In this document: in pieces, positions 5,909-11,304 of the stretch
Numbering within the stretch: the stretch's first letter is position 1
Layout of the letters: every line of letters starts with the position of its first letter
NCBI GenBank assembly: GCA_946623485.1
Contig: CAMORF010000025.1
Coordinates: forward strand, 1 to 12,502
Source: an uncultured Clostridia bacterium
GTDB taxonomy: Bacteria; Bacillota; Clostridia; Lachnospirales; Lachnospiraceae
DNA: 12,502 nucleotides
Reading direction: 5' to 3'
Notes under the pieces: model-generated
The model's input: the letters and a program-made list of their open reading frames with translations, nothing else
Database searches by the model: none
What the model was told of the DNA's origin: nothing
Made by a program: the position numbers and the translations under genes

Positions 5909-6931
5909 ATGCATATGGCTGATGCCTTGATTGTTCCTGCAACCGCCGCGGTGATGTATGGCGCATCCGGCGTGGCGGCGGCATATTCTATCTATAAGGT
6001 AAGACAGGAGCATGCGCCGGAGAAGGTTCCCGTGATGGGGGTGATGGGCGCGTTCGTCTTTGCGACTCAGATGATTAATTTTACGATTCCCGGAACGGGA
6101 TCCAGCGGACACTTGTGCGGAGGGCTTTTGCTTTCCGCAATCCTGGGACCGTATGCAGGGTTTCTGACCATGATCGGCGTCCTGCTGGTGCAATGCCTGT
6201 TTTTTGCGGACGGCGGCCTTCTTGCGCTTGGATGTAATATCTGGAACATGGCATTCTACGGATGCTTCATCGGCGCACTTGTGATCTGGAAAAATGTCAT
6301 GAAGCAGGGAGCTTCAAAAGGGAAGATCACGCTTGCTTCCATCCTGGGCAGCGTGGTTACGCTTCAGATGGGCGCATTTTCCGTCTGTGTGGAAACCTGG
6401 GCTTCCGGAATTTCTTCTCTTCCCTTTGGTGCGTTTCTGGCGGCGATGCTTCCGATCCACCTTGCGATCGGACTTGTGGAAGGCCTGATTACCTCAGCTG
6501 TGCTGTGCTTTATTCATGAAGCAAGGCCGGAGCTCTTGTGGGGGATCGGTTCGGGAGAAAAGAGGAAGGCGCGTCTTTCCCTGGGAAAAACCGTCGGAAT
6601 TCTGGCTCTCGCAGCCGCTGCGATCGGAGGATTTCTGTCTTTGATTGCTTCCTCTCTTCCTGACGGCCTGGAATGGGCGCTTGAAAGAGTTGCCGGGACA
6701 GCGGAGCTTCCGGCTTCGGGAAGCGCGATGAAAGCAGCCGAAAGCATACAGAGCACTACATCATTTTTGCCGGATTATGCATTTCCGGGCTCAGAGAGTG
6801 CTGCAGGCACCACCGTGTCTGGGCTGGTTGGCGCACTCATCACAGCGCTGATCCTGATCGGGATTGCCATTGCGTTTCATTTCTTCCGCAGGTCTGGAGG
6901 AGAAAAAACAGAACCGGCTGCAGGAAAATGA
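5909..6931 (+). CDS. cbiM: Nickel/cobalt ECF transporter S component, CbiM/NikM with PDGLE domain
   Basis: The 340-residue membrane protein begins MHMADAL, the metal-binding N-terminus of CbiM/NikM proteins, in which the amino group and His2 help hold the ion. Further conserved patches are FATQMINFTIPGTGSSGHLCGG (about residues 51-72) and a string of helices to about residue 210. The C-terminal part (about 225-330) is a PDGLE domain, seen as SSLPDGLEWALE and later DYAFPG with a final helix; this plays the role of the small subunit CbiN/NikN, making the gene a NikMN-type fusion. The start has AAGGAAG about eight bases upstream. The usual partners, the T protein (CbiQ/NikQ) and ATPase (CbiO/NikO), do not follow: a terminator and a different gene do. 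The protein must use a module encoded elsewhere. Cobalt versus nickel cannot be told from sequence alone; the MHMADAL form leans toward nickel. Confidence 0.88.
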   Translation: MHMADALIVPATAAVMYGASGVAAAYSIYKVRQEHAPEKVPVMGVMGAFVFATQMINFTIPGTGSSGHLCGGLLLSAILGPYAGFLTMIGVLLVQCLFFADGGLLALGCNIWNMAFYGCFIGALVIWKNVMKQGASKGKITLASILGSVVTLQMGAFSVCVETWASGISSLPFGAFLAAMLPIHLAIGLVEGLITSAVLCFIHEARPELLWGIGSGEKRKARLSLGKTVGILALAAAAIGGFLSLIASSLPDGLEWALERVAGTAELPASGSAMKAAESIQSTTSFLPDYAFPGSESAAGTTVSGLVGALITALILIGIAIAFHFFRRSGGEKTEPAAGK

Positions 6932-6965
6932 CATAGCAGCCGCAAAACTTTTGCCGGATTATAGT

Positions 6966-7000
6966 TCCCATCCCAGGTTTCCTGCCAGGGATGGGATTTT
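6966..7000 (+). terminator. Rho-independent terminator after cbiM
   Basis: TCCCATCCC (6966-6974) pairs with GGGATGGGA (6988-6996) over 9 bp, with a further CAGG/CCTG pairing inside the loop, and TTTT follows at 6997-7000. It isolates the S component gene from the dipeptidase gene downstream. Confidence 0.85.
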
Positions 7001-7032
7001 GATCGCCGGGATTTTTATTCTTTCAGATTGTC

Positions 7033-7060
7033 GTGACAAAGCTGCTTTGTTTGCTATAAT
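7033..7060 (+). promoter_or_regulatory. Promoter with embedded 15-bp palindrome, upstream of the dipeptidase
   Basis: GTGACA (7033-7038) and TATAAT (7055-7060) are 16 bases apart. Between and overlapping them lies a perfect inverted repeat, ACAAAGC-T-GCTTTGT (7036-7050). A palindrome placed in a promoter spacer is the classic position of a repressor or MerR-type activator site, so the gene downstream is probably regulated. The regulator is unknown and is not encoded nearby. Confidence 0.65.
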
Positions 7061-7089
7061 ATTTTCAGAATGTCTGGCTTCGTTTTCAG

Positions 7090-7137
7090 GCATAAGACTT
7101 GATTTGCATAAGACTTGATACGCATAAGGCTTGATCC
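7090..7137. repeat. Three tandem 16-bp repeats in the dipeptidase leader
   Basis: GCATAAGACTTGATTT (7090-7105), GCATAAGACTTGATAC (7106-7121) and GCATAAGGCTTGATCC (7122-7137) are exact-period tandem copies. They lie in the untranslated leader between the promoter at 7033-7060 and the ATG at 7171. The period is about one and a half helical turns. Their function is unknown. Confidence 0.85.
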
Positions 7138-7170
7138 GAGATGCTTCACTGAGACATAAGGAAACTGATT

Positions 7171-7815
7171 ATGACAGATTTTACGATGAACCCGGGCGGA
7201 TTCGTTCTCTTGGCGGATTATGTTCCCGGAATCATACAGGAAATACGATACTACTCTACCTATAATTTTATCGGTGACCGGATTGACGGTTATGAAGATC
7301 CTTGCGCAATCCTGACGAAGCAGGCAGCGCGGGCTTTAAAGACGGTCAGCAACGAGATGAACACACAGGGATACCGGCTGAAGGTATTTGATGCCTACCG
7401 TCCGCAGACAGCGGTCAATAATTTTATGCTCTGGGGAATTGAAGACCTGGATCTGCGCATGAAACCATTTTTCTATCCGGATCTGGACAAGCCACAGCTG
7501 TTTGAACAGGGCTATATCGCGAAGCAGTCCAGCCACAGCAGGGGCAGCACGGTTGACCTGACGCTCTTTGATATGAAGACAGGGAAAGAAGTGGATATGG
7601 GAAGTCCCTTTGACTTTTTCTCCGAAGTCTCCCACCCCGGTTATCAGGGCATCACAAAGGAACAGTATGGGAACAGGATGTTTTTGAGACATGCGATGCT
7701 GAGGAACGGTTTTTTGCCGATGGATTGTGAGTGGTGGCATTTCACCCTGGCAGATGAGCCGTATCCGGACACCTATTTCCGCTTTCCGGTTTCTTCTGAT
7801 TACCTGAAGCGGTGA
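7171..7815 (+). CDS. D-Ala-D-Ala dipeptidase, VanX-like (peptidase M15D)
   Basis: The 214-residue zinc enzyme matches the VanX/DdpX family in length and motifs: AYRPQ with Arg77, the zinc ligands His122 and Asp129 in SSHSRGSTVDL, and Glu187 with His190 in CEWWHF, where Glu is the catalytic base and His the third ligand. These enzymes split D-alanyl-D-alanine. In vancomycin-resistant bacteria VanX depletes the normal dipeptide, while in many others relatives recycle wall D-Ala-D-Ala. No signal peptide is present, so the enzyme is cytosolic. No vanH, vanA/B, vanR or vanS gene is visible in the window, so a recycling or nutritional role is more likely than acquired resistance. The ATG at 7171 is preceded by AAGGA at about eight bases. 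It has its own promoter with a palindrome and a tandem-repeat leader, suggesting independent regulation. Confidence 0.9.
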   Translation: MTDFTMNPGGFVLLADYVPGIIQEIRYYSTYNFIGDRIDGYEDPCAILTKQAARALKTVSNEMNTQGYRLKVFDAYRPQTAVNNFMLWGIEDLDLRMKPFFYPDLDKPQLFEQGYIAKQSSHSRGSTVDLTLFDMKTGKEVDMGSPFDFFSEVSHPGYQGITKEQYGNRMFLRHAMLRNGFLPMDCEWWHFTLADEPYPDTYFRFPVSSDYLKR

Positions 7816-7943
7816 AACTGACTGAAAACAGTAAGGATCTGTAGAAAAATAACTCATGCATCTGGCTTGTCTTCGCATGTATTTGCTGCGTTGTTGTCAG
7901 TCGACGTAGTAACCTGAATCGAAGAGCTGTGCAGACTTGATAA

Positions 7944-8018
7944 CATGTGCTCAGGCAGGCAAGGAGGGAGCCGTATAACCTCATTCTGGTGGATTGGCGG
8001 ATGCCGGAGATGGACGGA
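7944..8018 (+). pseudogene. Remnant of a response-regulator receiver domain
   Basis: The plus-frame translation reads ARREPYNLILVDWRMPEMDG, which matches the phospho-acceptor core of receiver domains as found in hybrid histidine kinases (strand, Asp at 7992-7994, then the M-P-x-M-D-G loop). Stops lie just upstream in frame (TGA at 7938-7940, TAA at 7941-7943), and the sequence after MDG no longer follows the family, ending at TGA 8049. No start codon or domain remainder is present, so this is a decayed gene fragment. Sequence 5' of it (about 7850-7940) may contain more decayed coding DNA, but I cannot assign it. Confidence 0.6.
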
Positions 8019-8033
8019 GATCCTTGTCTGATT

Positions 8034-8067
8034 GGTCAATATTCCAGGTGATTGATTGGCCTTTTTT
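8034..8067 (+). terminator. Probable rho-independent terminator
   Basis: GGTCAAT (8034-8040) pairs with ATTGGCC (8055-8061), with one G-U pair, over a 14-nt loop, and six T residues follow (8062-8067). It would end transcription coming from the dipeptidase gene and across the receiver remnant. Confidence 0.6.
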
Positions 8068-8179
8068 CTGAAGGGCTCGTATCAATAAGCAGAACCGGAG
8101 ATCAAACAGAGCCGGTGAAACACAAATCATTGTTATTGTTTCGGAACCAGGAATCCGGACAGAGAAAGGAGAATGTATC

Positions 8180-8476
8180 ATGGCTGAGGAGAAGAAGATC
8201 ATCAATGACGGTCAGGGACTTGAGGATGTGAATGCAGGCTACGGCTCAAGCGGATTTTATATGACGGTTGGAAATTGCAATGGCTCATACCTTGCACTCA
8301 GGCCGCAGCCGGTGTGGGATCAGTATCACGAACTGGCACAGATGTGGCCCGGCAATCAGGTTTACACCTATGGCGCGGTTACCAGAGGAACCGGCCTGAA
8401 TGGAATCCCCTGCAATTATACCTATGTTTGCTATAATGGAACCTGGGGATGGGCAAACAGCTCCTTCCTGAGATAA
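8180..8476 (+). CDS. Small SH3-like protein with a double-glycine-like leader
   Basis: The 98-residue protein has two parts. Residues 1-20 are polar and end in GLEDVNAG, like the leaders of double-glycine peptides that are cut and exported by C39-peptidase ABC transporters, except that Ala-Gly replaces Gly-Gly. Residues about 30-98 resemble a bacterial SH3 (SH3b) domain: YLALRPQPVWDQY, a PGNQVYTYG turn, YTYVCYNGTWGWANSSFL at the end. SH3b domains usually bind wall peptides or glycans. Three cysteines (33, 78, 84) and four tryptophans (46, 56, 89, 91) stand out for so small a protein. There is no Sec signal peptide. The start is supported by AAAGGAG about eight bases upstream. It stands alone between two hairpin terminators. 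No leader-cutting transporter is nearby. It could be an exported wall-binding peptide, a bacteriocin-like product or a cytosolic SH3 protein; export is inferred only from the leader. Confidence 0.75.
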   Translation: MAEEKKIINDGQGLEDVNAGYGSSGFYMTVGNCNGSYLALRPQPVWDQYHELAQMWPGNQVYTYGAVTRGTGLNGIPCNYTYVCYNGTWGWANSSFLR

Positions 8477-8518
8477 CCACAGGCAGGATTTCATGATAGA
8501 GATTTCAGACATCGTTTG

Positions 8519-8562
8519 AATACAACCGGGCCGGTGCCACAAGGCACCGGCCCGGTTGTATT
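8519..8562. terminator. Perfect 20-bp GC-rich hairpin after the SH3-like gene
   Basis: The arms 8519-8538 and 8543-8562 are perfectly complementary over 20 bp around an ACAA loop, with a CCGGGCCGGTGCC core. The stem ends in TTGTATT with no long T tract. It sits 42 bases after the stop codon and is most simply a strong terminator or 3' mRNA stabiliser, readable on both strands. Confidence 0.7.
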
Positions 8563-8635
8563 GTCGAAGAAAAAGTCAAGGAAAAAGGCTGAGAAAAGTG
8601 CCGGAGAAAAAACAGGCGGAAGCTATTTCTGATGA

Positions 8636-8664
8636 TTGGAAAATGTTTTGTATGACGCTATAAT
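8636..8664 (+). promoter_or_regulatory. Promoter for the preA unit
   Basis: TTGGAA (8636-8641) and TATAAT (8659-8664) are separated by exactly 17 bases. Transcription would start near 8671, giving a leader of about 105 nt that opens directly into the long hairpin at 8675-8743. Confidence 0.75.
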
Positions 8665-8674
8665 AAAACTTATA

Positions 8675-8743
8675 AGGAGCTGCTCAATAATAACTGTTCA
8701 AGGTTTCACAAGAAAGATGAGTAGTTATTATTGAGCAGATCCT
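8675..8743 (+). promoter_or_regulatory. Long near-perfect inverted repeat in the preA 5' UTR
   Basis: CTGCTCAATAATAACT (8680-8695) pairs perfectly with AGTTATTATTGAGCAG (8723-8738). Across one G-A mismatch the stem extends by AGGA (8675-8678) with TCCT (8740-8743). The 27-nt loop is unpaired and A-rich. No T tract follows, so this is not a simple terminator. It may be a 5' mRNA-stabilising stem, a protein or RNA switch, or the back-to-back terminal repeats of a lost small mobile element. Confidence 0.7.
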
Positions 8744-8776
8744 AAGAACCTGTCATTTTAAGAAAGGAGGAACCTT

Positions 8777-10270
8777 ATGTCAGAACCCAAAAGACTGCTG
8801 CCGGTGCGGGACGATTCGATTCACTGCGTTCTCTGCCATGACGCCCCCTGCAGTAAAGCATGCGCACAATGCGATCCGGGGCGGATTCTCCGTGCCTTAC
8901 GTTTTGATAACATTGAGATAGCAGCAGACCTTCTGCCGGAAGATTATGATCCCTCCTGGATGGCAGAAGCAGAAGCTGTATGTCCGACAGGCGTTAAGAT
9001 CGGTGATGTTCTTGAGAAGCTGAAGCATAAAAAACAAAGACTCGAGGGGACTGCCGGAGCCGGCAAGGTTGATCTTGCCTGCGATCTGTGCGGGGTAAAG
9101 CTGGAAAACCCGTTCTTGCTTTCTTCCTCTGTCGTCGCCAGCAATTATGAGATGTGCGCCCAGGCCTTTGAGATGGGATGGGCAGGCGCTGCTTTCAAGA
9201 CGGTTTCCATGATGGAGATGCACGAAGCATCCCCCAGGTTTTCCGCCGTACGCGCACCGGTTGGAGACTGGTACGGATTCAAGAATATTGAACAGCTGTC
9301 AACCTATTCCGTGGAAGAGAACCTGGAATTCTTCCGGAGGCTGAAGAAAGATTATCCGACAAAGGTGATCGTTGCCTCCATTATGGGGAGAAATGAGCAG
9401 GAGTGGGAGTATCTGGCACGCGCGGTGACAGAAGCCGGGGCGGATGTGATCGAGTGTAATTTCTCCTGTCCTAACATGGAAGCACAGGGAACCGGGTCTG
9501 ATATCGGGCAGGATCCGGATGCGGTCCGGCGCTTTACCCAGGCGGTGCGGCGCGGGTCGTCCATTCCGGTTCTGGCAAAGATGACCCCGAATATTACCGA
9601 TATTACCGTCCCTGCGATCGCGGCAGTGGAGGGTGGTGCCGACGGAATCGCGGCAATCAACACCATAAAATCCATCACAGGAGTGAATCTGGATACGATG
9701 ACTGCACAGCCGTCTGTGCATGGACAATCGATGATCGGAGGATATTCCGGGCGTGCCGTCAAACCGATTGCGCTGCGCATGATTTCCCAGCTGGGGCAGT
9801 GCGAAAGGCTGCAGGGAAGCCATATCAGTGCGATGGGCGGGATTGTTACATGGCGGGATAGCGTGGAGTTTTTGATGCTCGGCGCACAAAGCCTTCAGGT
9901 GACGACTGCTGTCATGGAATATGGCTACCGGATCATCGATGACCTGATTTCAGGACTTCAGGTTTTCATGGCGCAGCGTAATTACAGATCCATCAAAGAG
10001 ATCAGCAGGAGCGGCCTGGAGAATCTGGTGGAAAATGACCGGCTGGAACGTGACACCATCGTATTCCCGTCCTTTGACCGGGAAAAATGCATTGGCTGCG
10101 GCCGATGTTATATCAGCTGCAGGGATGGCGGCCATCAGGCAATCAGCTTTGATGCGGAAACCAGGAAAGTCACCTTGCATGGGAGCAGATGTGTCGGCTG
10201 CCAGCTGTGCTCGCTGGTATGCCCTGTGAGAGCAATCCGGCAAACCCGCCGTGTCAGCCCGCGCAAATGA
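8777..10270 (+). CDS. preA: PreA-like dihydropyrimidine dehydrogenase subunit with extra N-terminal Cys domain
   Basis: The 497-residue flavoprotein has three parts. Residues 1-75 form a small cysteine-rich domain (C17, C20, C25, C29, C32, C69 before CPTGVKI) like the iron-sulfur entry domain of GltD/PreT proteins. Residues about 98-410 are a dihydroorotate-dehydrogenase-type FMN barrel (ENPFLLSSSVVAS, ECNFSCPNME, LAKMTPNITDI, AAINTIKSITG, GYSGRAVKPIALR, SAMGGI). The C-terminus carries two 4Fe-4S motifs, C438/C441/C444/C448 and C472/C475/C478/C482. PreA reduces uracil or thymine with electrons from PreT. Bacterial PreA is usually about 410 residues, so the N-terminal domain is an addition; no separate PreT is present. 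The active-site cysteine of mammalian dihydropyrimidine dehydrogenase corresponds to Ile in GTGSDIGQDP, leaving the substrate uncertain. AGGAGG lies six bases before the ATG. surE follows on the same strand without a visible terminator. Confidence 0.85.
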   Translation: MSEPKRLLPVRDDSIHCVLCHDAPCSKACAQCDPGRILRALRFDNIEIAADLLPEDYDPSWMAEAEAVCPTGVKIGDVLEKLKHKKQRLEGTAGAGKVDLACDLCGVKLENPFLLSSSVVASNYEMCAQAFEMGWAGAAFKTVSMMEMHEASPRFSAVRAPVGDWYGFKNIEQLSTYSVEENLEFFRRLKKDYPTKVIVASIMGRNEQEWEYLARAVTEAGADVIECNFSCPNMEAQGTGSDIGQDPDAVRRFTQAVRRGSSIPVLAKMTPNITDITVPAIAAVEGGADGIAAINTIKSITGVNLDTMTAQPSVHGQSMIGGYSGRAVKPIALRMISQLGQCERLQGSHISAMGGIVTWRDSVEFLMLGAQSLQVTTAVMEYGYRIIDDLISGLQVFMAQRNYRSIKEISRSGLENLVENDRLERDTIVFPSFDREKCIGCGRCYISCRDGGHQAISFDAETRKVTLHGSRCVGCQLCSLVCPVRAIRQTRRVSPRK

Positions 10271-10305
10271 TAAGGAACTGTGACAGGTCTAAAACAGGAG
10301 TAACT

Positions 10306-10386
10306 GTGAAACCCTCCGTTGCTCAGAGCGCAAAGCTTAAAGCGTTCCGGGCTGAACGTGCTGTATCTTACAGATGCGACAGTTAG
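10306..10386 (+). CDS. Candidate 26-residue leader peptide before surE
   Basis: GTG at 10306 is preceded by AGGAG at five bases and opens a 26-codon frame ending in TAG at 10384-10386, nine bases before the surE start codon. The peptide is basic (KPSVAQSAKLKAFRAERAV) without a recognisable domain. It might couple translation to surE or be chance. Evidence is only the ribosome site and the spacing. Confidence 0.25.
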   Translation: MKPSVAQSAKLKAFRAERAVSYRCDS

Positions 10387-10395
10387 GAGAGACTG

Positions 10396-11115
10396 ATGAG
10401 TCGTGTAATTATGGTCACCAATGACGATGGGATTCATTCAGACGGGATCATCCGCCTTGCGCGGGAAGCAGTGCAATATGGTTCCGTATGGGTGATCGCG
10501 CCGCATGATCAAAGAAGTGCGTCCTCCCACAGCATTACACTGGACCGGCCGCTGGAGATCAGGCCGATTCCGTTTGAGGTGGAAGGCGTACGTGCATTTT
10601 CCTGCAGCGGGACACCGGCGGACTGTGTCCGGATTGGATCGAAGGCAGTGATGAGCGAGCCTCCGGATGTCGTCCTGGCCGGGATTAATTATGGATACAA
10701 TGCCGCCACGGATATCCAGTATTCCGCGACAGCATGCGCTGCTTTCGAAGCGTCCTTCCTGGGATACAGGGGAATTGCTTTGTCTGAGGGTGCAAGTCCC
10801 GTTCACGAAATGACAGATGCTTATCTGAGTAAGGTGCTGGAAGAGTTGATTGATGAGCCTCCCGGACCTGGCATGATCTGGAATGTCAATTTCCCCGGCT
10901 GCCCGCTCTCTGAAAGCCGCGGCATCTGGCGGGACAGAAAAGCATCGCAGGAAATCGTTTACGAGGATTATTATGATCTGATAGAACAAAAACCGGATGG
11001 CAGCATTCTGTATCGGGTCAGAGGTGTCTTTCAGCAGAAAGCAGAGGAAGGAACAGATTTCCATGCAATCCTGAACAGGGCTGTTTCGGTCGGAAAAGTA
11101 TCTAACATCTGCTGA
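10396..11115 (+). CDS. surE: 5'/3'-nucleotidase SurE
   Basis: The 239-residue product has the SurE hallmarks: the N-terminal metal site VTNDDGIHSDG (Asp10, Asp11), SASSHSITLDRPL with the ligand serine, SGTPADCV, and AGINYGYNAATDIQYSATACAA, where the conserved Asn and the following region complete the active site. SurE is a cytosolic divalent-metal phosphatase that removes phosphate from nucleoside monophosphates and related compounds. Length is normal for the family. The ATG follows GGAGA at about six bases. Its position after the PreA-like gene makes a nucleotide or pyrimidine salvage link plausible, as dephosphorylation and base reduction belong to one breakdown route, although no nucleosidase is present. 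Co-transcription with preA is inferred from the 125-bp gap lacking a terminator. Confidence 0.92.
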   Translation: MSRVIMVTNDDGIHSDGIIRLAREAVQYGSVWVIAPHDQRSASSHSITLDRPLEIRPIPFEVEGVRAFSCSGTPADCVRIGSKAVMSEPPDVVLAGINYGYNAATDIQYSATACAAFEASFLGYRGIALSEGASPVHEMTDAYLSKVLEELIDEPPGPGMIWNVNFPGCPLSESRGIWRDRKASQEIVYEDYYDLIEQKPDGSILYRVRGVFQQKAEEGTDFHAILNRAVSVGKVSNIC

Positions 11116-11145
11116 AAGAGAATTGAGAGAAAATACCAGATCCGG

Positions 11146-11287
11146 TTTGATGACAGCGTGACGGGCATGATGATCGTTCGGGAAAGTTTGATGGCAGCAT
11201 GACGGGCTTGATGATCGTATAGGAAAGATTGATGACAGCGTGACGGGCTTGATGACAGGGCAGAAGAGTTTGATGGTAACGTTGAAG
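11146..11287. repeat. 41-bp tandem repeat, about 3.5 copies
   Basis: Units start at 11146, 11187, 11228 and 11269, an exact 41-bp period; the last is cut short. Units 1 and 2 agree at 35 of 41 positions, units 2 and 3 at 31 of 41. The best-kept core is TTGATGACAGCGTGACGGGC with several TGATG words. The period is not a multiple of three and every frame is short, so it is not a protein repeat. It fills most of the gap between surE and the aldo/keto reductase and would form part of the reductase leader. Confidence 0.9.
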
Positions 11288-11304
11288 AAAGGGAGAAACC
11301 AAGG

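Larger units (their letters stand above)
7816..8179. other. 364-bp gap without an intact gene
   Basis: This stretch carries a vestige of a receiver domain (7944-8018), a probable terminator (8034-8067), and then about 110 bases leading to the small SH3-like gene. No convincing promoter for that gene was found; TTGGCC-N18-TATCAA near 8056-8085 is a weak possibility. Confidence 0.6.

Noticed and set aside
7171..7815. Part of a vancomycin resistance operon
   Set aside because: No ligase, dehydrogenase, VanR or VanS gene accompanies it in the window; the gene has its own promoter and sits among housekeeping-type genes.
11146..11287. CRISPR array
   Set aside because: The units are directly adjacent with gradual divergence, have no unique spacers, and no cas genes are present.
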